Part shown: piece after piece, positions 54,763 through 62,931 of the stretch
Numbering within the stretch: position 1 is the first letter of the stretch
How the letters are laid out: each line of letters starts with the position of its first letter
Assembly (NCBI RefSeq): GCF_004402045.1
Contig: NZ_SOMG01000030.1
Span: 434,001 to 498,000 of the forward strand
DNA length: 64,000 nucleotides
Source: Lelliottia nimipressuralis
Lineage (GTDB): Bacteria; Pseudomonadota; Gammaproteobacteria; Enterobacterales; Enterobacteriaceae
Direction of reading: 5' to 3'
Translations under genes and position numbers: made by a program
The notes under the pieces: model-generated
Seen by the model: only the letters and a program-made list of their open reading frames with translations
What the model was told of the DNA's origin: nothing
The model's database searches: none

Positions 54763-55308
54763 TCAACTGACCGTATTAAAATGCCAGTCACTGGCAGTCG
54801 ACAACGTCACGAATGGACCTGCCAGCGTGCTGTTGTGATGAGTAATGATGTCATTGGCAGATAAATATTCATTATCCATTGTAGTATGCGCATCTGAAAT
54901 CAATACCGTCCTGAAACCCAGTTCCGGTGCAATCCGACAAGTGGTATCGACACAAAACTCTGTCTTCATCCCGGCAATGACCAGCTGTTTGATGCCTCTC
55001 TGATTAAGTTCACGCTGCAATACGGTATCCCGAAAACAGCTGGGATAGCGCTTTGTGAAAACAACATCCACCTCACGCTTCACCTCCAGTTCGGGTACCA
55101 GGCTTGTTAACGGACTCTTCTCTGAAAACGGAGAGTTATCAGGCCCGGTATGGCGGGCAAAAAAGACGGGCACCTGCGCGTGACGCGCTTTGGCTATTAA
55201 TAAACGGATATTTGCCAGAACGGTATCGGCGGAACAGGGGGAAACCGGGCCATTGAAGAGTCCCTGCTGCATGTCGATAACTAAGAGAGCATTGTCAGAT
55301 GAAACCAT
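54763..55308 (-). CDS. Isochorismatase-like cysteine hydrolase
   Basis: A 181-residue hydrolase of the isochorismatase/nicotinamidase superfamily. The triad is visible as Asp12 (LLVIDMQQG), Lys in FTKRYPSCF and Cys in KTEFCVDTT. The family hydrolyses isochorismate, nicotinamide, ureido or N-carbamoyl compounds; the substrate here is unknown. The start at 55308 follows GGAGAAAGAAA. A possible 27-codon gene with a good ribosome-binding site lies 77 bases upstream in the same direction. Confidence 0.88.
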   Translation of the reverse strand: MVSSDNALLVIDMQQGLFNGPVSPCSADTVLANIRLLIAKARHAQVPVFFARHTGPDNSPFSEKSPLTSLVPELEVKREVDVVFTKRYPSCFRDTVLQRELNQRGIKQLVIAGMKTEFCVDTTCRIAPELGFRTVLISDAHTTMDNEYLSANDIITHHNSTLAGPFVTLSTASDWHFNTVS

Positions 55309-55385
55309 TTTCTTTCTCCATTCAGAAGATGATGAACGGAGACACATTTCCCCGTCCAGATTGGCGGGGGATGAGGATCTGTTTG

Positions 55386-55469
55386 TCAGTTGTTCGCTAC
55401 AGATACGCTCACGCCGCCGAAGGTGCCGGTGGTGGTGAGAGTGGTTGTTGGCTGAACTGACTGATACAT
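55386..55469 (-). CDS. Candidate 27-residue Thr-rich peptide
   Basis: On the minus strand an ATG at 55469 is preceded by AAAGG seven bases away and opens 27 codons to TGA. The peptide starts MYQSVQP, continues TTTLTTTGT (7 of 9 Thr) and ends FGGVSVSVANN. Codons are those of well-expressed enterobacterial genes (ACC, GGC, TTC, GTG, AGC, AAC). It lies 77 bases upstream of the cysteine hydrolase gene, same strand, so the two could form a transcript. It could be a translated small protein, a leader peptide or chance; no family is recognised. The rest of the 335-base gap (to 55643) shows no gene. Confidence 0.45.
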   Translation of the reverse strand: MYQSVQPTTTLTTTGTFGGVSVSVANN

Positions 55470-55643
55470 ATAAAGACCTTTGCTTATTTATTTCGCGATC
55501 GGCGAAAAAGTCCATTCAGTTATATCGCGGGTGAAATATTTTCTTCAATACACTAACTTGGGTAGGCGTGCCGTTAGCGTTGCACTTTCTTCAGTGCCGA
55601 AAAAAAGGGATCACCCGGATTTTCTGAAACGTGCTGGCCGTTA

Positions 55644-56243
55644 TTATTTAATACTGTCCAGGCCCCGCAGGAAATCCTCAACCTGAGCAGGCGTCGCCGT
55701 ATCGGCCTGATAGAGAATATCGAGCGTGACGTTCTTCAAACCGCAGAAGCCGAAGACGCCCTCGACGATCTGCGTCTGAATCGCCGTTGAATAACCATGC
55801 TTATCGAACCCGCTAACATCGGTGCCAGCAGTCGCAATAAGGTGAACGGGAACGTCACGTAAGTTACCCACAATCCGGCCATCTTCTGCCACCTTGTACG
55901 CCCAGTTCAGCGTCAGCACGCGATCGAACCAGCCTTTCAGCAGGCCGGGAACAGACCACCAGTACACCGGGAAGACAAATACCAGCTTGTCCGCACGATC
56001 AACGCGCTGCTGCTCGCGCTGAATATCGTCGGGAAGCGCGCTGGCATCACCGTGATACAAATCCAGATCGGGGCGAGACATTGCCGGATTAAAGCCTTCG
56101 GCATGCAGGTCAGCAATCTCGACCTGCGTACCTTGCTCGCGAAGCTGTCCGGCAATGCGATTTGCCAGTGAATGGGATAACGAATTATCGACAGGGTGAG
56201 CCGTCACGATCAGCGCATTCTTGATGACATTTGTAGCAGACAT
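55644..56243 (-). CDS. NAD(P)H oxidoreductase, flavodoxin-like (NQO1/KefF family)
   Basis: A 199-residue flavodoxin-fold protein that should bind FAD or FMN and reduce quinones or related electrophiles. Motifs: LIVTAHPVDNSLSHSLA (phosphate loop, about residue 11), FVFPVYWWSVPGLLKGWFDRVL (typical of the family) and TAGTDVSGF. It is last in a run of five minus-strand genes (TetR, adaptor, RND pump, TetR, flavoprotein) with its own promoter overlapped by a palindrome, so it looks like the detoxifying enzyme of an efflux and stress cluster. Confidence 0.9.
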   Translation of the reverse strand: MSATNVIKNALIVTAHPVDNSLSHSLANRIAGQLREQGTQVEIADLHAEGFNPAMSRPDLDLYHGDASALPDDIQREQQRVDRADKLVFVFPVYWWSVPGLLKGWFDRVLTLNWAYKVAEDGRIVGNLRDVPVHLIATAGTDVSGFDKHGYSTAIQTQIVEGVFGFCGLKNVTLDILYQADTATPAQVEDFLRGLDSIK

Positions 56244-56262
56244 AGCAACCTCAACAGGGGTA

Positions 56263-56305
56263 GGATTGACACCTATATTACTATTGGTAACTTAAGTGTC
56301 AATCC
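56263..56305 (-). promoter_or_regulatory. Promoter with nested palindromes in front of the flavoprotein gene
   Basis: On the minus strand -35 TTGACA (56302-56297), 16-base spacer, -10 TAATAT (56280-56275). TTACTATTGGTAA (plus strand, 56278-56290; TTAC/GTAA arms) sits in the spacer and -10. Outer arms GGATTGACAC / GTGTCAATCC (10 bp, perfect) enclose the whole. The inner element resembles the site at 56931, before the TetR gene. Confidence 0.65.
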
Positions 56306-56316
56306 GCCTGCTACGA

Positions 56317-56910
56317 TCATTTTGTGCTATTCGCGTAGGTTTCCAGCACGCCGGACATCGCGCCGCTGAGCATATCTTCCGCAACATTTCGGGCGAGTAC
56401 GCCGTTACCCGCGGCGGTACTGAGCGCATCTGCCGCACCAATGATGGCCGTCAGCACCGCTTCCCCCTGGACACCTTTCAGCACGATAAAAGGAGAAAGC
56501 GCGGTGCGCAGACAGTCGGCACACTCGGCCACGCATGCCTCGCGGAACGTCTGCAGCGCGTGGGAACCGGACAGCGCCGCGGCGATCGGCCCGGTTTCCG
56601 GGCCAGCGGAAATCGCGCAATCAATATAGGCAGCGCTGAAAAAGCGGATCGTCTTTTCCAGCGTTTTGCTGTCTACCGCCAGCGTCTCACGGAATTTCGC
56701 CAGTTGCCGATCGCTATAATCCTGGTACAGCGCCATCAGCAACCCTTCGCGATCGCCAAAGTGATCGTAGGGAATGGGCTTTGTCACGTTGGCCCGTTCA
56801 GCCAGATAGCCCAGCGTCAGTGCCTCCGTGCCTTGCTGGCGGACAATTCCACGCGCAACCTCCAGCAGCTGCACGCGGCGGTCCTCTTTTCTTAAGCGCT
56901 TAACAACCAT
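56317..56910 (-). CDS. TetR-family regulator (distal, of the flavoprotein gene)
   Basis: A 197-residue TetR-type repressor; helix-turn-helix at residues 31-52 (LTLGYLAERANVTKPIPYDHFG). The C-terminal ligand domain is not assigned. It starts 34 bases after the RND pump gene and ends 73 before the flavoprotein gene. Two related palindromes, one before each of these two genes, suggest that it controls itself and the flavoprotein. Confidence 0.9.
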   Translation of the reverse strand: MVVKRLRKEDRRVQLLEVARGIVRQQGTEALTLGYLAERANVTKPIPYDHFGDREGLLMALYQDYSDRQLAKFRETLAVDSKTLEKTIRFFSAAYIDCAISAGPETGPIAAALSGSHALQTFREACVAECADCLRTALSPFIVLKGVQGEAVLTAIIGAADALSTAAGNGVLARNVAEDMLSGAMSGVLETYANSTK

Positions 56911-56930
56911 GCTTTCCTCAAATCAATTAT

Positions 56931-56943
56931 CTACTGATGGTAG
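56931..56943 (-). promoter_or_regulatory. Palindrome in front of the distal tetR-type gene
   Basis: CTACTGATGGTAG (CTAC/GTAG arms), 20 bases before the TetR ATG and just after the pump stop. It matches the site at 56278 at 9 of 13 positions, with both end bases changed in a complementary way. GATAAT at 56931-56926 is a possible -10. Confidence 0.55.
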
Positions 56944-56944
56944 T

Positions 56945-59900
56945 TTACACGTTTTCCGTACGTTGCTGCACGCGTTGTTCTACAGGGCGGATCCGGAACC
57001 AGATCGCATACATCGCGGGCAGGAAGACGAGCGTAATGATCGTCCCACCTAACGTTCCGCCGATCAGCGTCCAGGCCAGCGTTCCCCAGAATACGGAATG
57101 CGTCAGAGGAATGAACGCCAGCACGGCGGCCATTGCGGTCAGTAATACCGGGCGTGCCCGCTGGACCGTTGCTTCGACTACCGCCTGGAACGGATCGAGG
57201 CCGTCCTTCTGGTTATGATCGATTTGACCGATCAGAATCAGCGTATTGCGCATAAGAATGCCTGACAGAGCAATTAAGCCCACCAGGGCGTTGATGCCAA
57301 ACGGCTGATTGAAAAGCAGCAGGGTAGGCACTACGCCAATCAACCCCAGCGGAGCGGTAAGAAACACCATCACCATCGCCGAAAGTGAACGCACCTGCAA
57401 AATGATGATCAATAGCGTCAGGGCAATCATGATCGGGAACAGCGGTAACATGGCCTGCGTAGCTTTACCCGATTCTTCAATAGAACCTGCCATGTCGATA
57501 CGGTAGCCGGCCGGCAGCGCATCAACAATCGGCTGGAGCTGTTTCATGATAGCGACCGACACGTCCGGTGGCTGGAGATTGTCGGCGATATCGCCCCGCA
57601 CGGTAATCGTGGGGGTGCGATCGCGACGGCGCAGGAGTGGGTCTTCCATGCCGATCTCAATTTTGCCGATCTGAGACAGCGGAACACGCTGTCCCGCATT
57701 ACCCACGAGGGTGAAGCCCTCGATTTTTGCCGGGTCAAGACGGATATCACCCGCCGCACGGCCAATCACCTCTACCGAACGAATATCTTCCCGCACGGAG
57801 GTAATGGGTACGCCTGATAACAGGAACTGGAGCTGCTGGGCGACGGCGCTGGAGGTTAAGCCGGTGGCCTGCAGGCGGTTCTGATCGAGGGTGAAATGTA
57901 ATACGGGCACGCGTGACCCCCAGTCGGTGTTGACGGTTCGCATCATCGGGCTGGCCTGGAGCACGGCTTTTACCTTATCAGCGATGTCACGCACGTTTTC
58001 GACATCCGGCCCTGAAACGCGCCAGGCAACCGGGAAGGGAGAGTACGGGCCAAACACCAGCTGCGTCACCCTCACTCGCGCTTCGGGCGCAAGGCCGCTG
58101 GCGACGGCCTCCCTGAGCCTGAACTTGAGCGCCTCGCGCGACGTCTCGCTGTCCGTCAGGATCACGATTTTCGCAAATGAAGGGTCGGGCAGCTCGGGGG
58201 CCATTGCCAGATAAAAACGGGGTGAACCCTGACCAATATAGGCGGTAACGATTTTGGCCTCCGGCTGCTTGCTCAGCCATGCTTCTATTTTTGCGGTGGC
58301 GGCGCTGGTCTGGGCAATCGACGTGCCGTAGGGCATCTGAACTTCAACCAACACTTCAGGGCGATCGGAGGTCGGGAAAAATTGTTTTTTCACCATCCCC
58401 ATGCCGAGCACGGCCAGAATGAAGATGGCGACCACCGAACCGGCCACCCGCCATTTTCTGGCGATAACGCGGCCAAGCAGCTGGCGAAAACGGTTGTATC
58501 GGGGCGTGTTATAGATGGCGGCATGACCACCTTCCACTTTTGGAATGTTCGGCAGGATCTTCACACCCAGATAAGGCGTGAACACCACGGCGACAAACCA
58601 CGACGCAATCAGGGCGAGACCGACAATCCAGAACATATTGCTGGTGTATTCCCCGGCGGTCGACTGGGCAAAACCATTCGGCATAAAGCCGATAGCCGTC
58701 ACCAGGGTACCTGCCAGCATGGGCGCGGCGGTATGGCTCCAGGCGTAGGCTGAGGCTTTGATTCTGTCGTAACCTTCCTCCATCTTCACCACCATCATTT
58801 CGATGGCGATAATGGCATCATCCACCAGTAAGCCGAGGGCGAGGATCAGGGAGCCCAGCGTGACGCGGTCAAAATTTATCCCCGCGGCCTCCATCACTAC
58901 GAAGACGACCGCCAGCGTCAGCGGGACCGCCGCTGCCACCACCACGCCCACGCGCCAGCCCATGCTGACAAAACAGACCACCATGACCACAAGCAGGGCA
59001 ACGAAGAATTTGATCATAAACTCATCGACCGACGAGCGGATATTCACGGACTGATCGGTGACTTTGGTCAGGGTCATGCCGAGAGGCAGGTTATCGTTAA
59101 TTTTCGCCGTTTCCGCATCCAGCGCTTTACCCAGCGACAGGCCGTTCCAGCCTTCGCGCATTACGATGCCCAGCAGAAGGGCGGGTTCATGCTGATTGCG
59201 TATCAGCATCGTGGGCGGATCTTCGTAGCCGCGTTCAACCGTCGCCACATCGGAGAGCTTGAGCGTTTTTCCCTGAGCAACGAATGGCGTATCGCGGATC
59301 TTCTGCAGTTCATCGAAAGCACCGTCCAGGCGGATGAAGATCTGCGCGCCCCGGGTCTCAATGGCGCCCGCGGCGGTCAACGCGTTCTGGCTATTGAGCG
59401 CATTGAAAATATCCTGCTGCGAGAGCCCCATCGTCGCCAGTCGATCGTGCGAGAAGGAGATATAAATCCGTTCGGCCTGTTCACCGATAATGTTCACTTT
59501 TTTCACGCCAGGAACGTGCAGAAGCTGCTGGCGCAGGCCTTCGGCATCACGTACCAGCTGCCGCTGGGGTTCGCCTTTCGCTTTGAGGGCAAAAAGGGCA
59601 AAGGTGACATCCGCGAATTCGTCATTCATCATCGGGCCGATGACGCCCGCCGGGAGGCGCTGGGACTCGTCTCCAAGCTTCTTCCGCGCCTGGTAGAACT
59701 CTTCCTGCACCTCTGCGGGCGGCGTTTTGTCCTGCAATGATAAGGTGATAAAGGCCATGCCGGGACGGGTATAGGTTTCCGTACGGTCATACCATTTGAG
59801 TTCCTGCAGGCGCTTTTCCAGCGGTTCGGCAACCTGATCCTGGATTTCCTGCGCGGTGGCACCCTGCCAGACGGTAATCACCGTCATTTGCTTGACGGTG

Positions 59901-60034
59901 AAGGGCGGATCTTCCGCGCGTCCGAGCCCAAAAAAGGCGTAAATACCGGCAATCGTCACGAGAACGATCAGAAACAGCGTGACTGAACGCTCGCGAACGG
60001 CAAGCGCTGACAGGTTAAAGCGGCTTCCGCTCAT
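56945..60034 (-). CDS. RND efflux pump permease (AcrB-like)
   Basis: A 1029-residue inner-membrane pump of the HAE-RND type with 12 helices, two large periplasmic loops and the proton-relay Asp pair in LGLLVDDAIIAIEMM (near residue 405). It exports hydrophobic drugs or metabolites with an adaptor and an outer-membrane channel; no channel gene is nearby, so TolC is the likely partner. The sequence differs from AcrB and resembles less-studied relatives with an N-terminus like NLSALAVRERSVTLFLIV. Its start overlaps the adaptor stop by four bases (ATGA). Confidence 0.94.
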   Translation of the reverse strand: MSGSRFNLSALAVRERSVTLFLIVLVTIAGIYAFFGLGRAEDPPFTVKQMTVITVWQGATAQEIQDQVAEPLEKRLQELKWYDRTETYTRPGMAFITLSLQDKTPPAEVQEEFYQARKKLGDESQRLPAGVIGPMMNDEFADVTFALFALKAKGEPQRQLVRDAEGLRQQLLHVPGVKKVNIIGEQAERIYISFSHDRLATMGLSQQDIFNALNSQNALTAAGAIETRGAQIFIRLDGAFDELQKIRDTPFVAQGKTLKLSDVATVERGYEDPPTMLIRNQHEPALLLGIVMREGWNGLSLGKALDAETAKINDNLPLGMTLTKVTDQSVNIRSSVDEFMIKFFVALLVVMVVCFVSMGWRVGVVVAAAVPLTLAVVFVVMEAAGINFDRVTLGSLILALGLLVDDAIIAIEMMVVKMEEGYDRIKASAYAWSHTAAPMLAGTLVTAIGFMPNGFAQSTAGEYTSNMFWIVGLALIASWFVAVVFTPYLGVKILPNIPKVEGGHAAIYNTPRYNRFRQLLGRVIARKWRVAGSVVAIFILAVLGMGMVKKQFFPTSDRPEVLVEVQMPYGTSIAQTSAATAKIEAWLSKQPEAKIVTAYIGQGSPRFYLAMAPELPDPSFAKIVILTDSETSREALKFRLREAVASGLAPEARVRVTQLVFGPYSPFPVAWRVSGPDVENVRDIADKVKAVLQASPMMRTVNTDWGSRVPVLHFTLDQNRLQATGLTSSAVAQQLQFLLSGVPITSVREDIRSVEVIGRAAGDIRLDPAKIEGFTLVGNAGQRVPLSQIGKIEIGMEDPLLRRRDRTPTITVRGDIADNLQPPDVSVAIMKQLQPIVDALPAGYRIDMAGSIEESGKATQAMLPLFPIMIALTLLIIILQVRSLSAMVMVFLTAPLGLIGVVPTLLLFNQPFGINALVGLIALSGILMRNTLILIGQIDHNQKDGLDPFQAVVEATVQRARPVLLTAMAAVLAFIPLTHSVFWGTLAWTLIGGTLGGTIITLVFLPAMYAIWFRIRPVEQRVQQRTENV

Positions 60035-61140
60035 GGCGTGTTCTCCGCATGGGCGGCATTGCGTTGTTCAGCAAGCCTGACGACTTCACCCTCGTGCAGA
60101 AGATGTGCGCCTAACGCAACAATCTTCTCGCCGGGCTTTACGCCACCCGTGACCTGCGCCGCAGCTTCACCCACGCTCAGCACGTTGACGGGCGTCCATG
60201 CGACCTTTGCCGGCGGCGCAGAAATGCGCCAGACGCCGGGGCCTTTGCCCGCATCGTAGAGTGAGGCCAGCGGGACCTGCATGATCTGACCCTGCGCTTT
60301 CGTGTCTTCAATGTTCAGCGTGACGGTGGCCCCCAGCGGCGCGTTGGCCAGCGCGCCTTCGAGGACGTATCGTGCTTCAAAGGTGCGGGTGGTGGCGTCG
60401 GCTGAATCAGAAAGCTGGCGCAGCGTTGCGGTGACCGGGTGTTTTTCATTGCCATACAGCGTGGCCTGCGCTGCGCTGCCGACGGCAGGGCGCAAGGTCT
60501 CCGGGAACTGCACCAGCGCTTCGCGCTGTCCTGCCCTGGCGAGCCGGATCACCACCTGCCCGGCGCTGACGACCTGGCCCGGTTCGGCGAGCGTCTCCAT
60601 CACCACGCCGTCTGAATCCGCCAGCAGTACGGCATAGCCCGTGGCGTTTTGCGCCACGTTGGCCTGCGCGCGGGCAGCGCTGAGCTCGGCCCTGGCCGTA
60701 TCGGCCGCCGCTTTGATCTGGTCATACTCCGAGGCAGATACGGCACCGGATGCCACAAGGCCGCGATAACGCGCCTCATCGCTGGACGCTTTTTTCGCAC
60801 GCGCCTGGGCTGCATCCACCGTGCGCTGCTGTGCCTGGGCCTGTAATTTGAGGTCAACCGGGTCGAGGCGCAGCAACGGCTGGCCTTGTTTGACGGTCTG
60901 CCCGGTATCAACCAGGCGTTCGAGGATTTTTCCCTGAACCCTGAAACCCAAATCGCTTTGCGTTCTGGCGACCACCACGCCCGTAAAGGAGCGGGCGGTA
61001 TGGTTCGCAAGTTCGACGGAGGTGGATCTGACAAGCGGTGGCTGAGTGCGCGGATCGTCACTCGCGGAATTATCGCCGCACGCCACCAGGGCAAACGGCA
61101 GGAGACAAGCGGCAACGTGGGCTGAAGTGAGCCTGAGCAT
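60031..61140 (-). CDS. RND efflux periplasmic adaptor (membrane-fusion protein)
   Basis: A 369-residue lipoprotein adaptor. Signal peptide with lipobox LVAC (MLRLTSAHVAACLLPFALVAC; Cys about residue 21). The usual layout follows: half lipoyl motif (LGFRVQGKILERLVDTGQTVKQGQPLLRLDP), coiled-coil hairpin (QAQQRTVDAAQARAKKASSDEARY), second lipoyl half (SDGVVMETLAEPGQVVSAGQ) and beta-barrel. Overlaps the pump gene, so they form one operon. A palindromic operator covers its promoter. Confidence 0.93.
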   Translation of the reverse strand: MLRLTSAHVAACLLPFALVACGDNSASDDPRTQPPLVRSTSVELANHTARSFTGVVVARTQSDLGFRVQGKILERLVDTGQTVKQGQPLLRLDPVDLKLQAQAQQRTVDAAQARAKKASSDEARYRGLVASGAVSASEYDQIKAAADTARAELSAARAQANVAQNATGYAVLLADSDGVVMETLAEPGQVVSAGQVVIRLARAGQREALVQFPETLRPAVGSAAQATLYGNEKHPVTATLRQLSDSADATTRTFEARYVLEGALANAPLGATVTLNIEDTKAQGQIMQVPLASLYDAGKGPGVWRISAPPAKVAWTPVNVLSVGEAAAQVTGGVKPGEKIVALGAHLLHEGEVVRLAEQRNAAHAENTP

Positions 61141-61187
61141 GGGATACCTTATAGACGTAACAGGACGATATCCGCATTCTCTGACTA

Positions 61188-61211
61188 GTGACCAATAATG
61201 TCAATGGTCAC
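61188..61211 (-). promoter_or_regulatory. Operator overlapping the efflux operon promoter
   Basis: GTGACCA-N10-TGGTCAC, perfect 7 bp arms. On the minus strand it overlaps a -35 TTGACA (61204-61199); a -10 of GAGAAT type lies 17 bases on. The same design is found at 61868 with one changed base. Confidence 0.75.
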
Positions 61212-61214
61212 AAA

Positions 61215-61829
61215 TTAGGGGGCCAGGCTTCTTAAAATCAGTGAAGAGAGCAGCACCGCTGCCGCCGGGGCCGTTTCGAGGTTGTACTGCAGCTGTACGG
61301 GATTAATGTAAGGACACATCACCATGTGGATGGCCTGAGTGACCTCATCCAGCGGCGTTTTTCTCTCGAACTCGCCCGCCTGCCTGCCTTCGATAATGAT
61401 GCTCTCAATCAGCTTCATCAGGCTTTCTGCATACCGTTCTGTCGAAGGCCACTGGTCGCGTGCGGCAACGGCGGCAATGTCGTAAAGCTTACGATCGTGG
61501 AAAAACAGCTCGCTTCCTGCCTCGGTGAGCGCTTTGAAAAGACGGCGTAATTTCTCGCTTGCTGACGGCGCATCATTGATGGCGGCAAGCACGGCCGCCA
61601 TGATCAGCTCCAGGCGGTTAGCGCAGATCACTTCACCAATTGCTTGTTTGGAATCGAAAAACTTATAAATATAGGACTTTGAAAAACCGATGGATTTAGC
61701 CAGTTCGGCTACGGTGGTTTTTTCATAGCCATAGTGACCGAAGTGCTCAAAAGCCGCTTCGACGATTTGCTCTCTGACAGAGTGGTCAAGGGGACCACGT
61801 GTTGATGGGGCGTTCATATTTTTAGTCAT
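61215..61829 (-). CDS. TetR-family regulator of the RND efflux operon
   Basis: A 204-residue TetR-type repressor; helix-turn-helix at about residues 38-60 (TTVAELAKSIGFSKSYIYKFFDSK). It sits directly upstream of the adaptor gene on the same strand. The GTGACCA-N10-TGGTYAC operator occurs both before the adaptor and before this gene, so it should repress the pump and itself. The resemblance to AcrR-like efflux regulators is general, and the ligand is unknown. Confidence 0.9.
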   Translation of the reverse strand: MTKNMNAPSTRGPLDHSVREQIVEAAFEHFGHYGYEKTTVAELAKSIGFSKSYIYKFFDSKQAIGEVICANRLELIMAAVLAAINDAPSASEKLRRLFKALTEAGSELFFHDRKLYDIAAVAARDQWPSTERYAESLMKLIESIIIEGRQAGEFERKTPLDEVTQAIHMVMCPYINPVQLQYNLETAPAAAVLLSSLILRSLAP

Positions 61830-61867
61830 TATTTAAGCTTAGCGTGACGGGCCAGGATTGACAACGA

Positions 61868-61891
61868 GTGACCATTTCGTATTTTGGTTAC
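61868..61891 (-). promoter_or_regulatory. Autoregulatory copy of the efflux operator
   Basis: GTGACCA-N10-TGGTTAC, identical to the site at 61188 in both arms except one base (T for C) and with the same 10-base gap. It lies 39-62 bases upstream of the TetR ATG. Confidence 0.7.
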
Positions 61892-62040
61892 ATGCGTTTT
61901 CGTCATGAGCCGTTCAGACGGGACGATCAACCAGGTGGGGGTAAGTGTATCACTGTTTTTCGCGTACTATGGCATCTATCTGTCTGCGAATTGTGAGGGT
62001 TTCAGCGCAATTCCCTTGCACTGAAACGTCAGTATTTTGC

Positions 62041-62835
62041 TTAAGCCGATCGTGGGCGCAATATTTTTTCGACGATGAGCACCAGACGCCTGCGCGTCAC
62101 GAAGCGGTGTAGCTGGCCCAGAAGCCAGTTGCCGCATCCGGTAATTACGTAGTTACGGTTAGTGTCCACGGCCTCTAACGCCAGAGTGACCACTTTGTCC
62201 GCGGGCATTCTTTTACCTACTGAGGCTTCCTCAGCGTTCACTACATCAAAAAAAGCCGTATCTGTGGCACCGGGACAAAGCGCCAACACGCGAATACCCT
62301 TTGAGCGGTATTCTCCCCACAGCGCGTTTGAAAACGAGAGCAGGAATGCTTTGGTTGCGCCATAAATCGCCATATAAGGGTCAGGCTGCATCGCGGCAGT
62401 AGAGGCAACATTAATAATCACCCCGGAGCCTTTCTGCAGCATTCCCGGCAGCATGGCGTGAGTGAGTTCCACAGGGGCCAGGCAATTCACGTTGATCTCA
62501 TCACGCTGCCTGTCGATTGACAGTTCTTCGAATGGCCCATAGGTGGCAAACCCGGCGCAATTGATCAAAATGTCGGGGAAACGCCTTAAGGTTTCAAGCC
62601 GTTCTGCAATGTGGGGGATGGCTTCTGATTTCACTAAGTCCTGCACGATAACCGTAACGGAAACGCCATGCTTTCTGACTAACTCAGCGGCAAGCGCCTG
62701 AAGCTTTTGCTCTGAGCGGGCTATCAGGATCAATGCCACGCCGCGAGCGGCGAGTTGTCTGGCGAAATCACGACCTATTCCCGAAGATGCCCCGGTAATC
62801 AGCGCTGTTTTTCCTGTATAATCAAAAGAGTTCAT
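62041..62835 (-). CDS. Short-chain dehydrogenase/reductase
   Basis: A 264-residue classical SDR. Cofactor loop TGASSGIGRDFA (residues 14-25), NCAGFATYG, catalytic Ser in NVASTAAMQ and YGATK. The substrate is unknown; the sequence resembles DltE/YqjQ-like SDRs acting on aldehydes or ketones. A MerR-type promoter lies in front of it and the MerR gene is divergent, so it should be induced by that regulator's ligand. Confidence 0.9.
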   Translation of the reverse strand: MNSFDYTGKTALITGASSGIGRDFARQLAARGVALILIARSEQKLQALAAELVRKHGVSVTVIVQDLVKSEAIPHIAERLETLRRFPDILINCAGFATYGPFEELSIDRQRDEINVNCLAPVELTHAMLPGMLQKGSGVIINVASTAAMQPDPYMAIYGATKAFLLSFSNALWGEYRSKGIRVLALCPGATDTAFFDVVNAEEASVGKRMPADKVVTLALEAVDTNRNYVITGCGNWLLGQLHRFVTRRRLVLIVEKILRPRSA

Positions 62836-62870
62836 ACCTTAAATCCCGTTTCCCTAATTTGTGCATCACA

Positions 62871-62901
62871 GGATAAACCGTGCACTTAGGTACACGGTCA
62901 A
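62871..62901 (-). promoter_or_regulatory. MerR-type promoter with 19 bp spacer driving the SDR gene
   Basis: On the minus strand -35 TTGACC (62901-62896), 19-base spacer and -10 TTATCC (62876-62871). The operator is an imperfect palindrome (62877-62898, arms ACCGTGCAC / GTACACGGT). The overlong spacer is the hallmark of promoters that MerR regulators activate by twisting DNA. Confidence 0.8.
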
Positions 62902-62931
62902 GCGTGATTTTTACAAGATAAGGACGACGCA

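Noticed and set aside
55309-55469. Thr-rich peptide as a classical attenuation leader (as thrL)
   Set aside because: The hairpin after it (CCCCG/CGGGG) lacks a T-run and the downstream gene is not a threonine biosynthesis gene; no terminator/antiterminator pair seen.
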